Source: Micromonospora sp. C31 | GTDB taxonomy: Bacteria; Actinomycetota; Actinomycetes; Mycobacteriales; Micromonosporaceae | Length of the DNA stretch: 64,000 nucleotides | Direction of reading: 5' to 3' | NCBI RefSeq assembly: GCF_018070575.1 | Contig: NZ_JAGPXN010000023.1 | Span: 1 to 64,000, forward strand | Shown: one piece after another, positions 33,038 to 43,054 of the stretch | Numbering within the stretch: the first letter of the stretch is position 1 | How the letters are laid out: each line of letters begins with the position of its first letter | Notes under the pieces: generated by a model | What the model was told of the DNA's origin: nothing | Database searches by the model: none | What the model saw: the letters and a program-made list of their open reading frames with translations, nothing else | Made by a program: the position numbers and the translations under genes

Positions 33038-33043
33038 TAGACT
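33038..33043 (+). promoter_or_regulatory. -10 box TAGACT, likely rplY promoter
   Basis: Close match to the actinobacterial -10 consensus in an otherwise gene-free stretch. A start near 33050 leaves about 170 nt of leader before the GTG at 33219. Confidence 0.45.
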
Positions 33044-33218
33044 GGTGCGGTTGCCACGGCGAGGGTGCCCGGCGGGCCGCTGACAAGCGCCGCACGGAGG
33101 CACCGTCATCGACGCGGTGCTCCGGGCAGTCGTTCTCGACGCATGAGCCCCAGCGAGCCCCTCGCCCCAGCACCGCCAGACGACAAGCCGCCGCAGCGAA
33201 AGCATCAGGAGTTTCCCC

Positions 33219-33914
33219 GTGTCCGAGGTAAAGATCAGCGCCGAGCCCCGTACCGAGTTCGGCAAGGGTGGTGCCCGTCGTACCCGCCGGGCCGGCAAGG
33301 TGCCCGCCGTGCTGTACGGCCACGGCGAGAAGCCCAAGCACATCGCGCTGCCGGCCCGCGAGTTCGCCGCGGCGATCCGCAAGGGCGGTGCCAACCAGCT
33401 CTTCGCGATCGAGGTCAGCGACGGCACCCAGGTGCTCGCGCTGCCGAAGGCGATCCAGCGTGACCCCATCAAGGACAGCTTCGAGCACGTCGACCTGCTG
33501 CTGGTCCGTCGGGGCGAGAAGGTCACCGTCGAGGTCCCGGTCCAGCTGACCGGTGCGGCCGCGAGGGACACCCTGATCGTGCACGACCACGACACCCTGT
33601 CGGTCACCGCCGACGCCACCAAGGTGCCGGACCACCTGGAGGCCTCGATCGAGGGCCTGGAGGCCGGCACGCAGGTCACCGCCGGCGACGTTGAGCTGCC
33701 GGCCGGCGTCGAGCTGGCCGCCGACTCGGAGCAGACCGTCGCCTCGGTGACCGCCGCGCCGACCGCCGAGCAGCTCGAGGCCACCCTCCCCGAGGTCGAG
33801 GAGGCCACCGAGGAGGCCGAGGCCGGTGTCGGCGAGGAGACCGCCGAGGTCGCCGAGGCGCCGGCCGCCGAGGGCGAGGGCGAGGAGACCGCCGAGGCGA
33901 AGACCGAAGCCTGA
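33219..33914 (+). CDS. rplY: 50S ribosomal protein L25, long Ctc form
   Basis: 231 residues. The L25 domain (EPRTEFGKGGARRTRRAGKV, residues 9-28; VLYGHGEKPKHIAL) binds 5S rRNA, and the C-terminal CTC/TL5 domain follows (EVPVQLTGAA; VPDHLEASIEGLEAGTQV). The last 45 residues are an acidic Glu/Ala-rich tail, typical of actinobacterial members. CAGGAG lies 7 nt before GTG 33219. The prs-rplY-pth order matches mycobacteria. Confidence 0.95.
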   Translation: MSEVKISAEPRTEFGKGGARRTRRAGKVPAVLYGHGEKPKHIALPAREFAAAIRKGGANQLFAIEVSDGTQVLALPKAIQRDPIKDSFEHVDLLLVRRGEKVTVEVPVQLTGAAARDTLIVHDHDTLSVTADATKVPDHLEASIEGLEAGTQVTAGDVELPAGVELAADSEQTVASVTAAPTAEQLEATLPEVEEATEEAEAGVGEETAEVAEAPAAEGEGEETAEAKTEA

Positions 33915-33930
33915 TCGGATCGCATCGTTG

Positions 33931-33966
33931 CGACAGGCGTCCCCGCTCGGTCGGGGGCGCCTGTCG
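33931..33966 (+). terminator. hairpin terminator after rplY
   Basis: CGACAGGCGTCCCC (33931-33944) pairs with GGGGGCGCCTGTCG (33953-33966) with one G-U pair around 8 nt; no U tract. Confidence 0.75.
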
Positions 33967-34019
33967 GCGTACCGGGGTACGGGCGGGTGGGTGACGGCTA
34001 GCAGCGGGAGGGGCGGGGC

Positions 34020-34610
34020 GTGACGGACGAGGCGGGGCCGTGGCTGGTGGTCGGCCTGGGCAACCCGGGTCGGGAGTACGCCGGCAACCGGCACAACGTC
34101 GGCTTCATGGTGGCCGACCTGCTGGCGGGCCGGCTCGGCGCGAAGTTCGGCCGGCACAAGCGGGCGGTGGCGGAGGTCGCCGAGGGGCGGCTCGGCTTCG
34201 GCGGGCCGAAGCTGGTGCTGGTCAAGCCGCTGACGTACATGAACCTTTCCGGTGGGCCGGTCACCGGTCTGGCCCAGTTCCACAAGGTGCCGCCGGGCCG
34301 GGTGGTCGCGGTGCACGACGAGCTGGACATCGGCTACGGCCAGCTGCGGGTGAAGTGCGGCGGTGGCGAGGGCGGGCACAACGGCCTGCGGTCGATGTCG
34401 AAGTCGCTGGGCACGAAGGAGTACGTCCGGGTGCGGTTCGGCATCGGCCGGCCGCCGGGGCGGCAGGACCCGGCGGACTACGTACTGTCGGATTTCGGCG
34501 CGGCCGAGCGCAAGGAGCTCGAGTTCCTGGTGGACCGGGCGGCGGATGTGGTGGAGTCGGTGATCAGCAGGGGCGTGGAGCCGACGCAGAACCTCTACCA
34601 CGGGGTGTGA
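34020..34610 (+). CDS. pth: peptidyl-tRNA hydrolase
   Basis: 196 residues. It releases tRNA from prematurely dropped peptidyl-tRNA. VVGLGNPGREYAGNRHNVGF (10-29) contains the catalytic His25; KPLTYMNLSG, VVAVHDELDI (catalytic Asp) and GGGEGGHNGLRSM are all present. GTG 34020 is preceded by GGGAGGGGCGGGGC, a purine-rich site. It lies downstream of rplY, as in mycobacteria. Confidence 0.96.
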   Translation: MTDEAGPWLVVGLGNPGREYAGNRHNVGFMVADLLAGRLGAKFGRHKRAVAEVAEGRLGFGGPKLVLVKPLTYMNLSGGPVTGLAQFHKVPPGRVVAVHDELDIGYGQLRVKCGGGEGGHNGLRSMSKSLGTKEYVRVRFGIGRPPGRQDPADYVLSDFGAAERKELEFLVDRAADVVESVISRGVEPTQNLYHGV

Positions 34611-34732
34611 GCGCCGGGGCGGGCGCCGGGGGCCGGTAGTCTTCGCCTTTCGGCGCGACGCGACCGTCGGGGCGGGGCCGGGCGGCGGGCGTGCCGGGCG
34701 CGGAGCGTGGCGAGGCGACGGGAGCGAGAGTC

Positions 34733-35563
34733 ATGGGCAGTCCTCCGATGATCGACGGGGCTTTCGCCCGGTGGCTGGCGGCCCGGGCCGGTCAGGCGCT
34801 GCTCGGCCTGCGGTCCGAGATGGGCTTCGCCGACGCGGGGGCGTTGCGGTCGGCGGGTGACAAGGTCTCGCACGACCTGATCCGCACCGAGTTGGCGAAG
34901 TGGCGGCCGGGTGACGCGGTCCTGTCCGAGGAGGACGAGGGCTCGCGGCTGGCGTGGGCGGCGGAGGTCACCGCCGAGGCGGTGTCCCGGCTGACCGCCG
35001 ACCGGGTGTGGATCATCGACCCGCTCGACGGCACCCGGGAGTTCTCCGAGGAGGGCCGTTCGGACTGGGCGGTGCACGTGGCGCTCTGGTCGCGTACCGC
35101 GCCGACGCCGCACGGGCTGGTCGGGGGCGCGGTCGGGTTGCCGGCGCAGCAGCGGGTGCTGGGCACCGACTATCCGCCGGCGTACCCGCCCACGAGGGTG
35201 GAGGCGGCGGCGCCCGGCGGGCGGACGATCCGCCTGGCGGCGAGCCGGAGCCGGCCGCCGGTGTTCCTGACCGACCTGGCGGAGGACGTCGGGGCGCACC
35301 TGGTGCCGATGGGTTCGGCCGGGGCGAAGATCGCCGCGGTGGTCACCGGCGAGGTGGACGCCTACATCCACGCGGGCGGCCAGTACGAGTGGGACTCGGC
35401 CGCGCCGGTCGCTGTGGCGACGGCCACCGGGCTGCACGCTTCCCGGATCGACGGTTCTGCGCTGAGATACAACGAGGCGGATCCGCGCCTGCCCGACCTG
35501 CTGGTCTGCCGCGAGGATCTCGCCAGTCGGTTGCTTGCAGCGTTGCAGCGTCATTCCGGGTAG
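34733..35563 (+). CDS. cysQ: 3'(2'),5'-bisphosphate nucleotidase CysQ
   Basis: 276 residues of the inositol-monophosphatase-like superfamily. Metal ligands are in VLSEEDEGS and WIIDPLDGTREF (about 95-106), and the C-terminal WDSAAPVAVA (about 220) is the third motif. It converts the sulfation by-product PAP to AMP and so protects sulfate assimilation. It lies just before cysD-cysN, which supports that role. ATG 34733 was chosen over ATG 34748; a weak GAGCGAGAG precedes it. Confidence 0.9.
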   Translation: MGSPPMIDGAFARWLAARAGQALLGLRSEMGFADAGALRSAGDKVSHDLIRTELAKWRPGDAVLSEEDEGSRLAWAAEVTAEAVSRLTADRVWIIDPLDGTREFSEEGRSDWAVHVALWSRTAPTPHGLVGGAVGLPAQQRVLGTDYPPAYPPTRVEAAAPGGRTIRLAASRSRPPVFLTDLAEDVGAHLVPMGSAGAKIAAVVTGEVDAYIHAGGQYEWDSAAPVAVATATGLHASRIDGSALRYNEADPRLPDLLVCREDLASRLLAALQRHSG

Positions 35564-35611
35564 CCTGAGCGGCACTTCTTGGCATGCCCGACCGGAAAGG
35601 TCTGGAATACG

Positions 35612-35647
35612 ATGAGCGGATTCGAGCGAAGCGAGCCCGTGTCATGA
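35612..35647 (+). CDS. possible 11-residue leader peptide before cysD
   Basis: ATG 35612 opens a short frame encoding MSGFERSEPVS whose TGA (35645-35647) overlaps the cysD ATG (ATGA). The overlap would couple translation of cysD to the leader. It has no cysteine codons, so it is not one of the known actinobacterial polycysteine attenuators. No strong ribosome binding site is visible, so translation is unproven. Confidence 0.35.
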   Translation: MSGFERSEPVS

Positions 35648-36555
35648 CCGCCCCCGCCGCCTACCAGGTGTCGCACCTCGACGCGCTGGAGGCCGAGAGC
35701 ATCTTCGTGATGCGCGAGGTGGTCGCCGAGATGGAGCGGCCGGTGCTGCTCTTCTCGGGCGGCAAGGACTCGATCGTGATGCTCCGGCTGGCCCAGAAGG
35801 CGTTCGCCCCGGCCAACGTCCCGTTCCCGGTCATGCACGTGGACACCGGGCACAACTTCCCCGAGGTCCTGGAGTACCGGGACCAGCGGGTCGCCGAGCT
35901 GGGGCTGCAACTGGTGGTGGCGAGCGTGCCGGAGGCGCTGGCCAGCGGGCTGGTGCGCGAGTCGGCCGACGGGATGCGCAACCGCATCCAGACCCCGGTG
36001 CTGCTGGAGGCGGTGGAGAAGCACCGCTTCGACGCGCTCTTCGGCGGAGCCCGCCGCGACGAGGAGAAGGCCCGCGCCAAGGAGCGGATGTTCAGCTTCC
36101 GCGACGAGTTCGGCCAGTGGGACCCGAAGAACCAGCGCCCGGAGCTGTGGGCGCTCTACAACGGCCGCCACCACCCGGGCGAGTCGATCCGGGTCTTCCC
36201 GCTGTCCAACTGGACCGAGCTGGACGTCTGGCACTACATCGCCCGCGAGCGCATCGCCCTGCCGTCGATCTACTACGCGCACGAGCGCGAGGTGGTCGAG
36301 CGCGACGGGATGCTCTACGCGGTCAACGAGTTCTTCCGGCCCCGGACGGGTGAGGACCGGTTCAAGGCGCGGGTGCGCTACCGGACGGTGGGCGACGCGT
36401 CCTGCACGGCGGCGGTCCGTTCCGACGCCGACACGGTCGAGAAGGTCATCGAGGAGGTCGCCGCCACCCGGATCACCGAGCGCGGCGCGACCCGCGGCGA
36501 CGACCGGGTCAGCGAGGCCGCCATGGAGGACCGCAAGCGGGAGGGCTACTTCTGA
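35644..36555 (+). CDS. cysD: sulfate adenylyltransferase subunit 2
   Basis: 303 residues, the same length as E. coli CysD. The PP-loop SGGKDS is at 38-43; HVDTGHNFPEVLEYRD and the RDEEKARAKER, QWDPKNQRPELW and RVFPLSNWTELDVWHYI segments are typical. With CysN it makes adenosine 5'-phosphosulfate from sulfate and ATP, the first step in sulfate assimilation. The cysN ATG overlaps its TGA by one base, so the two subunits are co-translated. Confidence 0.96.
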   Translation: MTAPAAYQVSHLDALEAESIFVMREVVAEMERPVLLFSGGKDSIVMLRLAQKAFAPANVPFPVMHVDTGHNFPEVLEYRDQRVAELGLQLVVASVPEALASGLVRESADGMRNRIQTPVLLEAVEKHRFDALFGGARRDEEKARAKERMFSFRDEFGQWDPKNQRPELWALYNGRHHPGESIRVFPLSNWTELDVWHYIARERIALPSIYYAHEREVVERDGMLYAVNEFFRPRTGEDRFKARVRYRTVGDASCTAAVRSDADTVEKVIEEVAATRITERGATRGDDRVSEAAMEDRKREGYF

Positions 36556-37892
36556 TGACCACCGAGACCGTCGCGCCCGAGGGCGCGGACCCGACGGACG
36601 GCCGGGCCGCCACCGGGGCCGGGCCGGAGGCCCGCCCGATGGACCTGCTGCGCTTCGCCACCGCCGGCAGCGTCGACGACGGCAAGTCGACCCTGATCGG
36701 CCGGCTGCTCTACGACACGAAGTCGCTCTTCACCGACCAGCTCGCCGCCGTCGAGGCGGTCAGCGCCGCGCGGGGCGACGAGTACACGAACCTGGCGCTG
36801 CTCACCGACGGCCTGCGGGCCGAACGCGAGCAGGGCATCACCATCGACGTCGCCTACCGCTACTTCGCCACGCCCAGGCGGAAGTTCATCATCGCGGACA
36901 CCCCGGGGCACATCCAGTACACCCGCAACATGGTCACCGGGGCGTCGACCGCCGACCTGGCGCTGATCCTGGTGGACGCCCGCAAGGGCCTGGTCGAGCA
37001 GTCCCGCCGGCACGCGTTCCTCTGCTCGCTGCTGCGGGTGCCGCACCTGGTCCTCTGCGTCAACAAGATGGACCTGGTCGACTTCTCGCAGGAGGTCTTC
37101 GAGCGGATCGCGGACGAGTTCACCGCGTTCGCCGCGAAGCTCGAGGTGCCCGACCTGACGGTGGTGCCGGTCTCCGCGCTGCGCGGCGACAACATCGTCA
37201 CCCGCTCGGACAACATGCCCTGGTACGAGGGCCCGTCGCTGCTGCACCACTTGGAGCGGGTGCACATCGCCAGCGACCGCAACCTGGTCGACGTGCGCTT
37301 CCCGGTGCAGTACGTGATCCGCCCGCAGTCGACCACCGTCACCGACTACCGGGGCTACGCCGGTCAGGTCGCCTCCGGCGTGCTCAAGCCGGGCGACGAG
37401 GTGATGGTGCTGCCGTCGGGGTTCACCAGCCGGATCGCCGCCGTGGAGACCGCCGACGGGCCGGTCGCGGAGGCGTTCCCGCCGATGTCGGTGACCGTAC
37501 GCCTGGAAGACGAGATCGACATCTCCCGGGGCGACATGATCTGCCGGCCGAACAACGCCCCGTCGGTGTCCCAGGACATCGAGGCGATGGTGTGCTGGAT
37601 GGACGAGACCCGTCCGCTGCGGGTCGGCGGCAGGTACGCCATCAAGCACACCACCCGCTCGGCGCGGGCGATCGTGCGGGCGCTGCACTACCGGCTGGAC
37701 ATCAACTCGTTGCACCGCGACGAGTCCGCGGACGGGCTGGGGCTCAACGAGATCGGCCGGGTGCGGCTGCGGACGACCGTTCCGCTGCTAGCGGACGAGT
37801 ACCGCCGCAACCGCACCACCGGCGGTTTCGTGATCATCGACGAGGCCACGAACCGTACGGTCGGCGCGGGGATGATCGTCGAAGCGCAGTGA
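36555..37892 (+). CDS. cysN: sulfate adenylyltransferase subunit 1 (GTPase)
   Basis: 445 residues, EF-Tu-like GTPase coupling GTP hydrolysis to sulfate activation. GTP motifs are GSVDDGKST (38-46), EREQGITIDVAYRYF, ADTPGHIQYTRNM and NKMDLVDF. Two beta-barrel domains follow. There is no C-terminal CysC (APS kinase) domain, unlike the fused mycobacterial CysNC, so APS kinase must be elsewhere or the APS reductase route is used. It forms an operon with cysD and converges on galK. Confidence 0.95.
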   Translation: MTTETVAPEGADPTDGRAATGAGPEARPMDLLRFATAGSVDDGKSTLIGRLLYDTKSLFTDQLAAVEAVSAARGDEYTNLALLTDGLRAEREQGITIDVAYRYFATPRRKFIIADTPGHIQYTRNMVTGASTADLALILVDARKGLVEQSRRHAFLCSLLRVPHLVLCVNKMDLVDFSQEVFERIADEFTAFAAKLEVPDLTVVPVSALRGDNIVTRSDNMPWYEGPSLLHHLERVHIASDRNLVDVRFPVQYVIRPQSTTVTDYRGYAGQVASGVLKPGDEVMVLPSGFTSRIAAVETADGPVAEAFPPMSVTVRLEDEIDISRGDMICRPNNAPSVSQDIEAMVCWMDETRPLRVGGRYAIKHTTRSARAIVRALHYRLDINSLHRDESADGLGLNEIGRVRLRTTVPLLADEYRRNRTTGGFVIIDEATNRTVGAGMIVEAQ

Positions 37893-37927
37893 GTCCCCGC
37901 CGACGGGCCGGCGCCCGCCCGCGGTGC

Positions 37928-39084
<1,157 letters not shown>

Positions 39085-39088
<4 letters not shown>

Positions 39089-40068
39089 CGTGGCCCCGCG
39101 ACGTGCGTGCGGTAGAAGGCCCAGGCGTCACCGACGATGTCGGGCAGGGTCGGCTTGCGCGGCACCCAACCCAGTTCCTCGCGGGCCAGCGCGGACGACG
39201 CGACCAGTTCGGCGGGGTCGCCCTCGCGGCGCGGGCCGACCTCGACGGGCACGGGGTGCCCGGTGACCTCGCGGACCACGTCGACCACCTGCCGGTTGGT
39301 GAAGCCGTTGCCGTTGCCCAGGTTGTAGATCCGGTGCTGGCCGGCGGTCGCCGCGTCGAGCGCCAGCAGGTGGGCGCGGGCCAGGTCGGCGACGTGGATG
39401 TAGTCGCGCACGCAGGTGCCGTCGACGGTCGGGTAGTCGTCGCCGAAGAGCTGGAGCTTCTCCCGCCGGCCGGCGGCCACCTCCAGCGCGATCGGGATGA
39501 GGTGGGTCTCGGGGTCGTGCCGCTCGCCGAGCGCCACGTCGCCGTCGAGGTAGGCGCCGGCGACGTTGAAGTAGCGCAGCGAGACGGCGGCCAGGCCGTG
39601 CCCGACGGCCTCGGAGGTGAGGGCCATGTCGACGGCGAGCTTGGTGGCGCCGTACGTGTTGGTGGGGGCCTTCACGGCGGTCTCGGGGATCGGCAGCTCG
39701 GTGGGGTTGCCGTAGACGGCGGCGGTGGAGGAGAAGACCAGGCGGGGCACGCCGGCGGCCCGGACGGCGTCGATCAGGGCGAGCGAGCCGACGGTGTTGG
39801 TGTGCCAGTAGAGCTCGGGCCTGGTCATCGACTCGCCCGCGGCGATCAGCGCGGCGAAGTGCAGCACCCCGTTGAAGCCCGCGTCGGGGGTGAGCACCCG
39901 CGCGGCGTCGTGGACGGGCGCGTCGACGTACGTCGCGTCGGGGGCGAGCGCCTCCCGGTGGCCGGTGCGCAGGTCGTCGAGCACCACCACCTCGTGGCCG
40001 GCGTCGAGCAGCATCCGGGTCACCACGCTGCCGATGAAGCCGGCGCCGCCGGTGACGAGCAGTTTCAC
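39085..40068 (-). CDS. galE: UDP-glucose 4-epimerase
   Basis: 327 residues, extended short-chain dehydrogenase fold. NAD-binding VTGGAGFIGS (5-14), the substrate segment FSSTAAVYGNP with catalytic Ser/Thr, and the YGATKLA motif (Tyr and Lys of YxxxK, about 145-150) are present, as are RYFNVAGA and HIPIAL-like HLIPIALEVA. It interconverts UDP-glucose and UDP-galactose. Start GTG 40068 has GAGGAG 7 nt upstream. galE-galK form a two-gene operon whose promoter lies in 40069-40200, where ATCATGAT (40170-40177) is a perfect palindrome. Confidence 0.95.
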
Positions 40069-40230
40069 GTCGGTCTCCTCCTGCCTGGCCGCCCGGTTGC
40101 GACCCGTGTCGTGATCACCCTACGGCCGGTGGCCCGGTGGCCGCCCCGCGTCAGTCACCGCATCGATCCATCATGATTGCACAACTTCGAACAGAGCCGC
40201 ACATCGGCTGCCCGCCGGCCCGGCGCTGTC

Positions 40231-40236
40231 TACCAT
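40231..40236 (+). promoter_or_regulatory. -10 box TACCAT, leaderless
   Basis: TACCAT, 7 nt, then ATG 40244; no ribosome binding site. Confidence 0.55.
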
Positions 40237-40243
40237 CACTGTC

Positions 40244-41269
40244 ATGCGGGAAGCGGGTGCTCCCGGGCTGCGGCGACGCGCCCGGAGCCGGTCACGCCGC
40301 GAGCCGGGGCCGCTACCCCGGGCCGTCGCCCGGATGGTGGTGCGCGCCGCCGACGCCGCCACCCGCGTGGTGACGGCCCTGCTCGGCGCCAGCCCGGCGG
40401 CCGGCCGGGAGCGGATCAGCGAGGCGGAGCTGCGCGACCTGGTCGCCGCCAACACCCTGCTCGACCCGGTCGAGCGGCGGATCATCGACGAGGTGCTGGT
40501 CGCGGGCGCGAGCCTGGTCCGCAAGGTGATGATGCCGCGCACCGAGGTCGTCTTCCTCTCCGCCGGGCTCACCATCGCCGAAGCGGAGCGGTTGGTGCGG
40601 GCCGAGACGCACACCCGCTACCCGGTCGTCGACGGCACCCACGACGACGTGGTCGGCTTCGTGCATCTGCGCGACGTGCTGCTCCGCCCCGACGTCGACC
40701 CCTGCACCACGGTCGGCGAGCTGACCCGCGAGGTGAAGCGGCTGCCCGGCAGCAAACGGGTGCTCGCCGCGCTCAGCGAGATGCGCCGGGAACGCCACCA
40801 CCTCGCCGTGGTCGTCGACGAGTACGGCGGCACCGCCGGCATCGTCACCCTGGAGGACCTGATCGAGGAGCTGATCGGGGAGATCCACGACGAGTACGAC
40901 ACCGACCCCGACCCGGTGCACGTGGGGCTGCCCGCCGTGGTGGACGGCCGGCTCAACCTCGCCGACTTCGCCGAGCACACGGGGGTGCGCCTGCCGCCCG
41001 GCCCGTACGAGACGGTCGGCGGTTTCGTGATGGCCGCGCTGGGCCGGCTCCCGGTCGCCGGCGACGAGGTGCCGGTGACCGTCGGCCGGCCCGGCGACGA
41101 CGGCCCGGAACCCGACGACCCGCCCGGCGGCTGGCTGCTGCGGGTGCTCACGCTGGAGGGGCGGCGGGTGGCCCGGGTCACGGTTGCCGACGCGCGCGTG
41201 CCGGAGCCACGGCGCGAGGTCACCGCCCCGACACCGGTGGAGCGGAGCCGACCCGCCGGCCCGTCATGA
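40244..41269 (+). CDS. CorC/HlyC-type CBS-domain protein lacking the membrane domain
   Basis: 341 residues. After an Arg-rich start, residues 55-100 match the region preceding the CBS pair in CNNM/CorC proteins (SEAELRDLVAANTLLDPVERRIIDEVL, VMMPRTEVVFL). Two CBS domains follow (TRYPVVDGTHDDVVGFVHLRDVL; HLAVVVDEYGGTAGIVTLEDLIEELIGEI) and then a transporter-associated CorC_HlyC domain (GGFVMAALGRLP). The usual N-terminal DUF21 membrane domain is absent, so it is probably soluble or peripheral. Roles in Mg2+/Co2+ handling are known for the full family; for this short form it is inference. Confidence 0.85.
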   Translation: MREAGAPGLRRRARSRSRREPGPLPRAVARMVVRAADAATRVVTALLGASPAAGRERISEAELRDLVAANTLLDPVERRIIDEVLVAGASLVRKVMMPRTEVVFLSAGLTIAEAERLVRAETHTRYPVVDGTHDDVVGFVHLRDVLLRPDVDPCTTVGELTREVKRLPGSKRVLAALSEMRRERHHLAVVVDEYGGTAGIVTLEDLIEELIGEIHDEYDTDPDPVHVGLPAVVDGRLNLADFAEHTGVRLPPGPYETVGGFVMAALGRLPVAGDEVPVTVGRPGDDGPEPDDPPGGWLLRVLTLEGRRVARVTVADARVPEPRREVTAPTPVERSRPAGPS

Positions 41270-41289
41270 CGCGCACCGGGTCTTGCTGA

Positions 41290-41295
41290 CAGAAT
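41290..41295 (+). promoter_or_regulatory. -10-like box CAGAAT before trpS
   Basis: CAGAAT, 7 nt, then ATG 41303. It lacks the first T of the consensus but keeps the leaderless spacing; the region is the 33-bp gap after the CBS gene. Confidence 0.4.
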
Positions 41296-41302
41296 TGCCG
41301 CC

Positions 41303-42328
41303 ATGTCCGACGTTCCCGCCCGCCCCCGCGTCTTCTCCGGCATCCAGCCGACGGCCGACTCGTTCCACCTCGGCAACTACCTGGGCGCCGTTCGGCACTG
41401 GGTGGCGTTGCAGGACACCCACGACGCCTACTACTGCGTGGTCGACCTGCACGCGATCACGGCGGGGCACGACCCGAAGACGCTCGTGCAGCGCTCCCGG
41501 ATGGCCGCCGCGCAGCTCTTCGCCGTCGGTCTCGACCCGGAGCGCAGCGCGCTCTTCGTGCAGTCGCAGGTGCCCGAGCACTCGCAGCTCGCCTGGGTGC
41601 TCGGCTGCATCACCGGGTTCGGCGAGGCGAGCCGGATGACGCAGTTCAAGGACAAGTCGCAGAAGCAGGGCGGCGAGCGGGCGAGCGTCGGCCTGTTCAC
41701 CTACCCGATCCTGCAGGCCGCCGACATCCTGCTCTACCAGGCGAACGCCGTGCCGGTCGGCGAGGACCAGCGCCAGCACCTGGAACTCTCCCGCGACCTC
41801 GCCCAGCGGTTCAACTCGCTGTTCGGGCAGACCCTGACGGTGCCCGCGCCGCACATCGTCAAGGACACCGCGAAGATCACCGACCTGCAGGACCCGACGG
41901 CCAAGATGTCGAAGTCGTCCTCGTCGCCGGCCGGCATCGTCAACCTGCTGGAGGACCCGGCCCGCTCGGCCAAGAAGATCCGTTCCGCGGTCACGGACAC
42001 CGGGCGCGAGATCGTCTTCGACACCGAGACCAAACCCGGCGTCTCCAACCTGTTGACCATCTACTCCGCGTTGAGCGGGCGCAGCGTCGACGACCTGGTC
42101 GCCGCGTACGCCGGCAAGGGCTACGGCGACCTGAAGAAGGACCTCGGCGAGGTGGTACGGGAGTTCGTCGGCCCGATCCAGGAGCGCACCCGGACCTACC
42201 TCGACGACCCGGCGCAGCTCGACAAGCTGCTCGCCGCAGGCGCGGAGAAGGCCCGCGTCGTCGCCGATGCGACGCTGCGCACCGTGTACGAGCGGGTGGG
42301 CTTCTTCCCGCCGGTGCGCGGCGAGTAG
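41303..42328 (+). CDS. trpS: tryptophanyl-tRNA synthetase
   Basis: 341 residues, class I synthetase. FSGIQPTADSFHLGNYLGA (11-29) carries the HIGH-type motif, VGEDQRQHLEL is the Trp/tRNA contact region, and KMSKSSSSP (about 200-208) is the second motif. Charges tRNA-Trp. The length and motifs are complete. Whether it is the only trpS in the genome cannot be known from this window; actinomycetes often carry a second, antibiotic-resistant copy. Confidence 0.96.
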   Translation: MSDVPARPRVFSGIQPTADSFHLGNYLGAVRHWVALQDTHDAYYCVVDLHAITAGHDPKTLVQRSRMAAAQLFAVGLDPERSALFVQSQVPEHSQLAWVLGCITGFGEASRMTQFKDKSQKQGGERASVGLFTYPILQAADILLYQANAVPVGEDQRQHLELSRDLAQRFNSLFGQTLTVPAPHIVKDTAKITDLQDPTAKMSKSSSSPAGIVNLLEDPARSAKKIRSAVTDTGREIVFDTETKPGVSNLLTIYSALSGRSVDDLVAAYAGKGYGDLKKDLGEVVREFVGPIQERTRTYLDDPAQLDKLLAAGAEKARVVADATLRTVYERVGFFPPVRGE

Positions 42329-42374
42329 CGCCCCGGCGCGACGGGTGAGGGCGGACGAGCCGGTGGGCGGAGGG

Positions 42375-42932
42375 ATGACGCAGAGCGTGGATCGCAGGGA
42401 CGGGGCGCCGGACGCCGGTGACACCATCGAGATCGGCATCGCGGTCGACATCCCCGAGCCGTGGGGCGGCATGCTCACCCGGCGGCGCGTCGAGGCCGGC
42501 GACCCGCGGGTCGTCCCGGCACACGTGACCCTGCTCGGGCCGACCGAGATCCCGGTGGCGACGCTGCCGGCGGTGGAACGGCACCTCGGCACGGTCGCCG
42601 CCGCCCACCTGCCGTTCAGCCTGCACCTGCGGGGCACCGGCACGTTCCGCCCGGTCACCCAGGTCGTCTTCGTGGCCGTGGCCGCGGGGATCAGCGAGTG
42701 CGAGCTGCTCGCCGCCGCGATCAGGGCCGCCCCCGAGCTGTACCGCGAGACGCGCTTCCCGTACCACCCGCACGTCACGGTCGCGCAGGACGTCACGCCG
42801 GAGGCGCTGGACCGGGCGTACGAGGACCTGGCCGACTTCTCGGCGATGTTCGAGGTCGAGGCGTTCACGCTCTTCTCGCACAGCGGGCAGACCCGGTGGC
42901 AGCCGCGCCGGGACTTCCGGCTGGGCGGCTGA
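42375..42932 (+). CDS. 2'-5' RNA ligase-family (2H phosphoesterase) protein
   Basis: 185 residues with the two His-x-Thr motifs of the 2H superfamily: HVTLLGPTEIP (about 56-66) and HPHVTVAQDVTPEAL (about 134-148). Such proteins act as cyclic phosphodiesterases or RNA ligases on 2'-phosphates; the substrate here is unknown. ATG 42375 has GGCGGAGGG immediately upstream. It lies 46 bp after trpS on the same strand, so co-transcription is possible. Confidence 0.85.
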   Translation: MTQSVDRRDGAPDAGDTIEIGIAVDIPEPWGGMLTRRRVEAGDPRVVPAHVTLLGPTEIPVATLPAVERHLGTVAAAHLPFSLHLRGTGTFRPVTQVVFVAVAAGISECELLAAAIRAAPELYRETRFPYHPHVTVAQDVTPEALDRAYEDLADFSAMFEVEAFTLFSHSGQTRWQPRRDFRLGG

Positions 42933-43054
42933 ACGGTCGCCCGGGTGCGCCACGGCGTCCACGCCGCCGCCGGCTCCCGCCGTACGACCGCCGCCGGGCG
43001 CGGGTCGGCGCCCGGTCGCCCGCACGCCGGCGGAAGATCGGCGAGGATGACGAC

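Larger units (their letters stand above)
32886..33218 (+). other. intergenic region: prs terminator and long rplY leader
   Basis: No gene is supported. The left part holds the prs terminator (32891-32933). TAGACT at 33038-33043 is the best -10 box, giving an rplY leader of about 170 nt that could fold and regulate L25; I cannot match it to a known leader motif. Confidence 0.5.
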
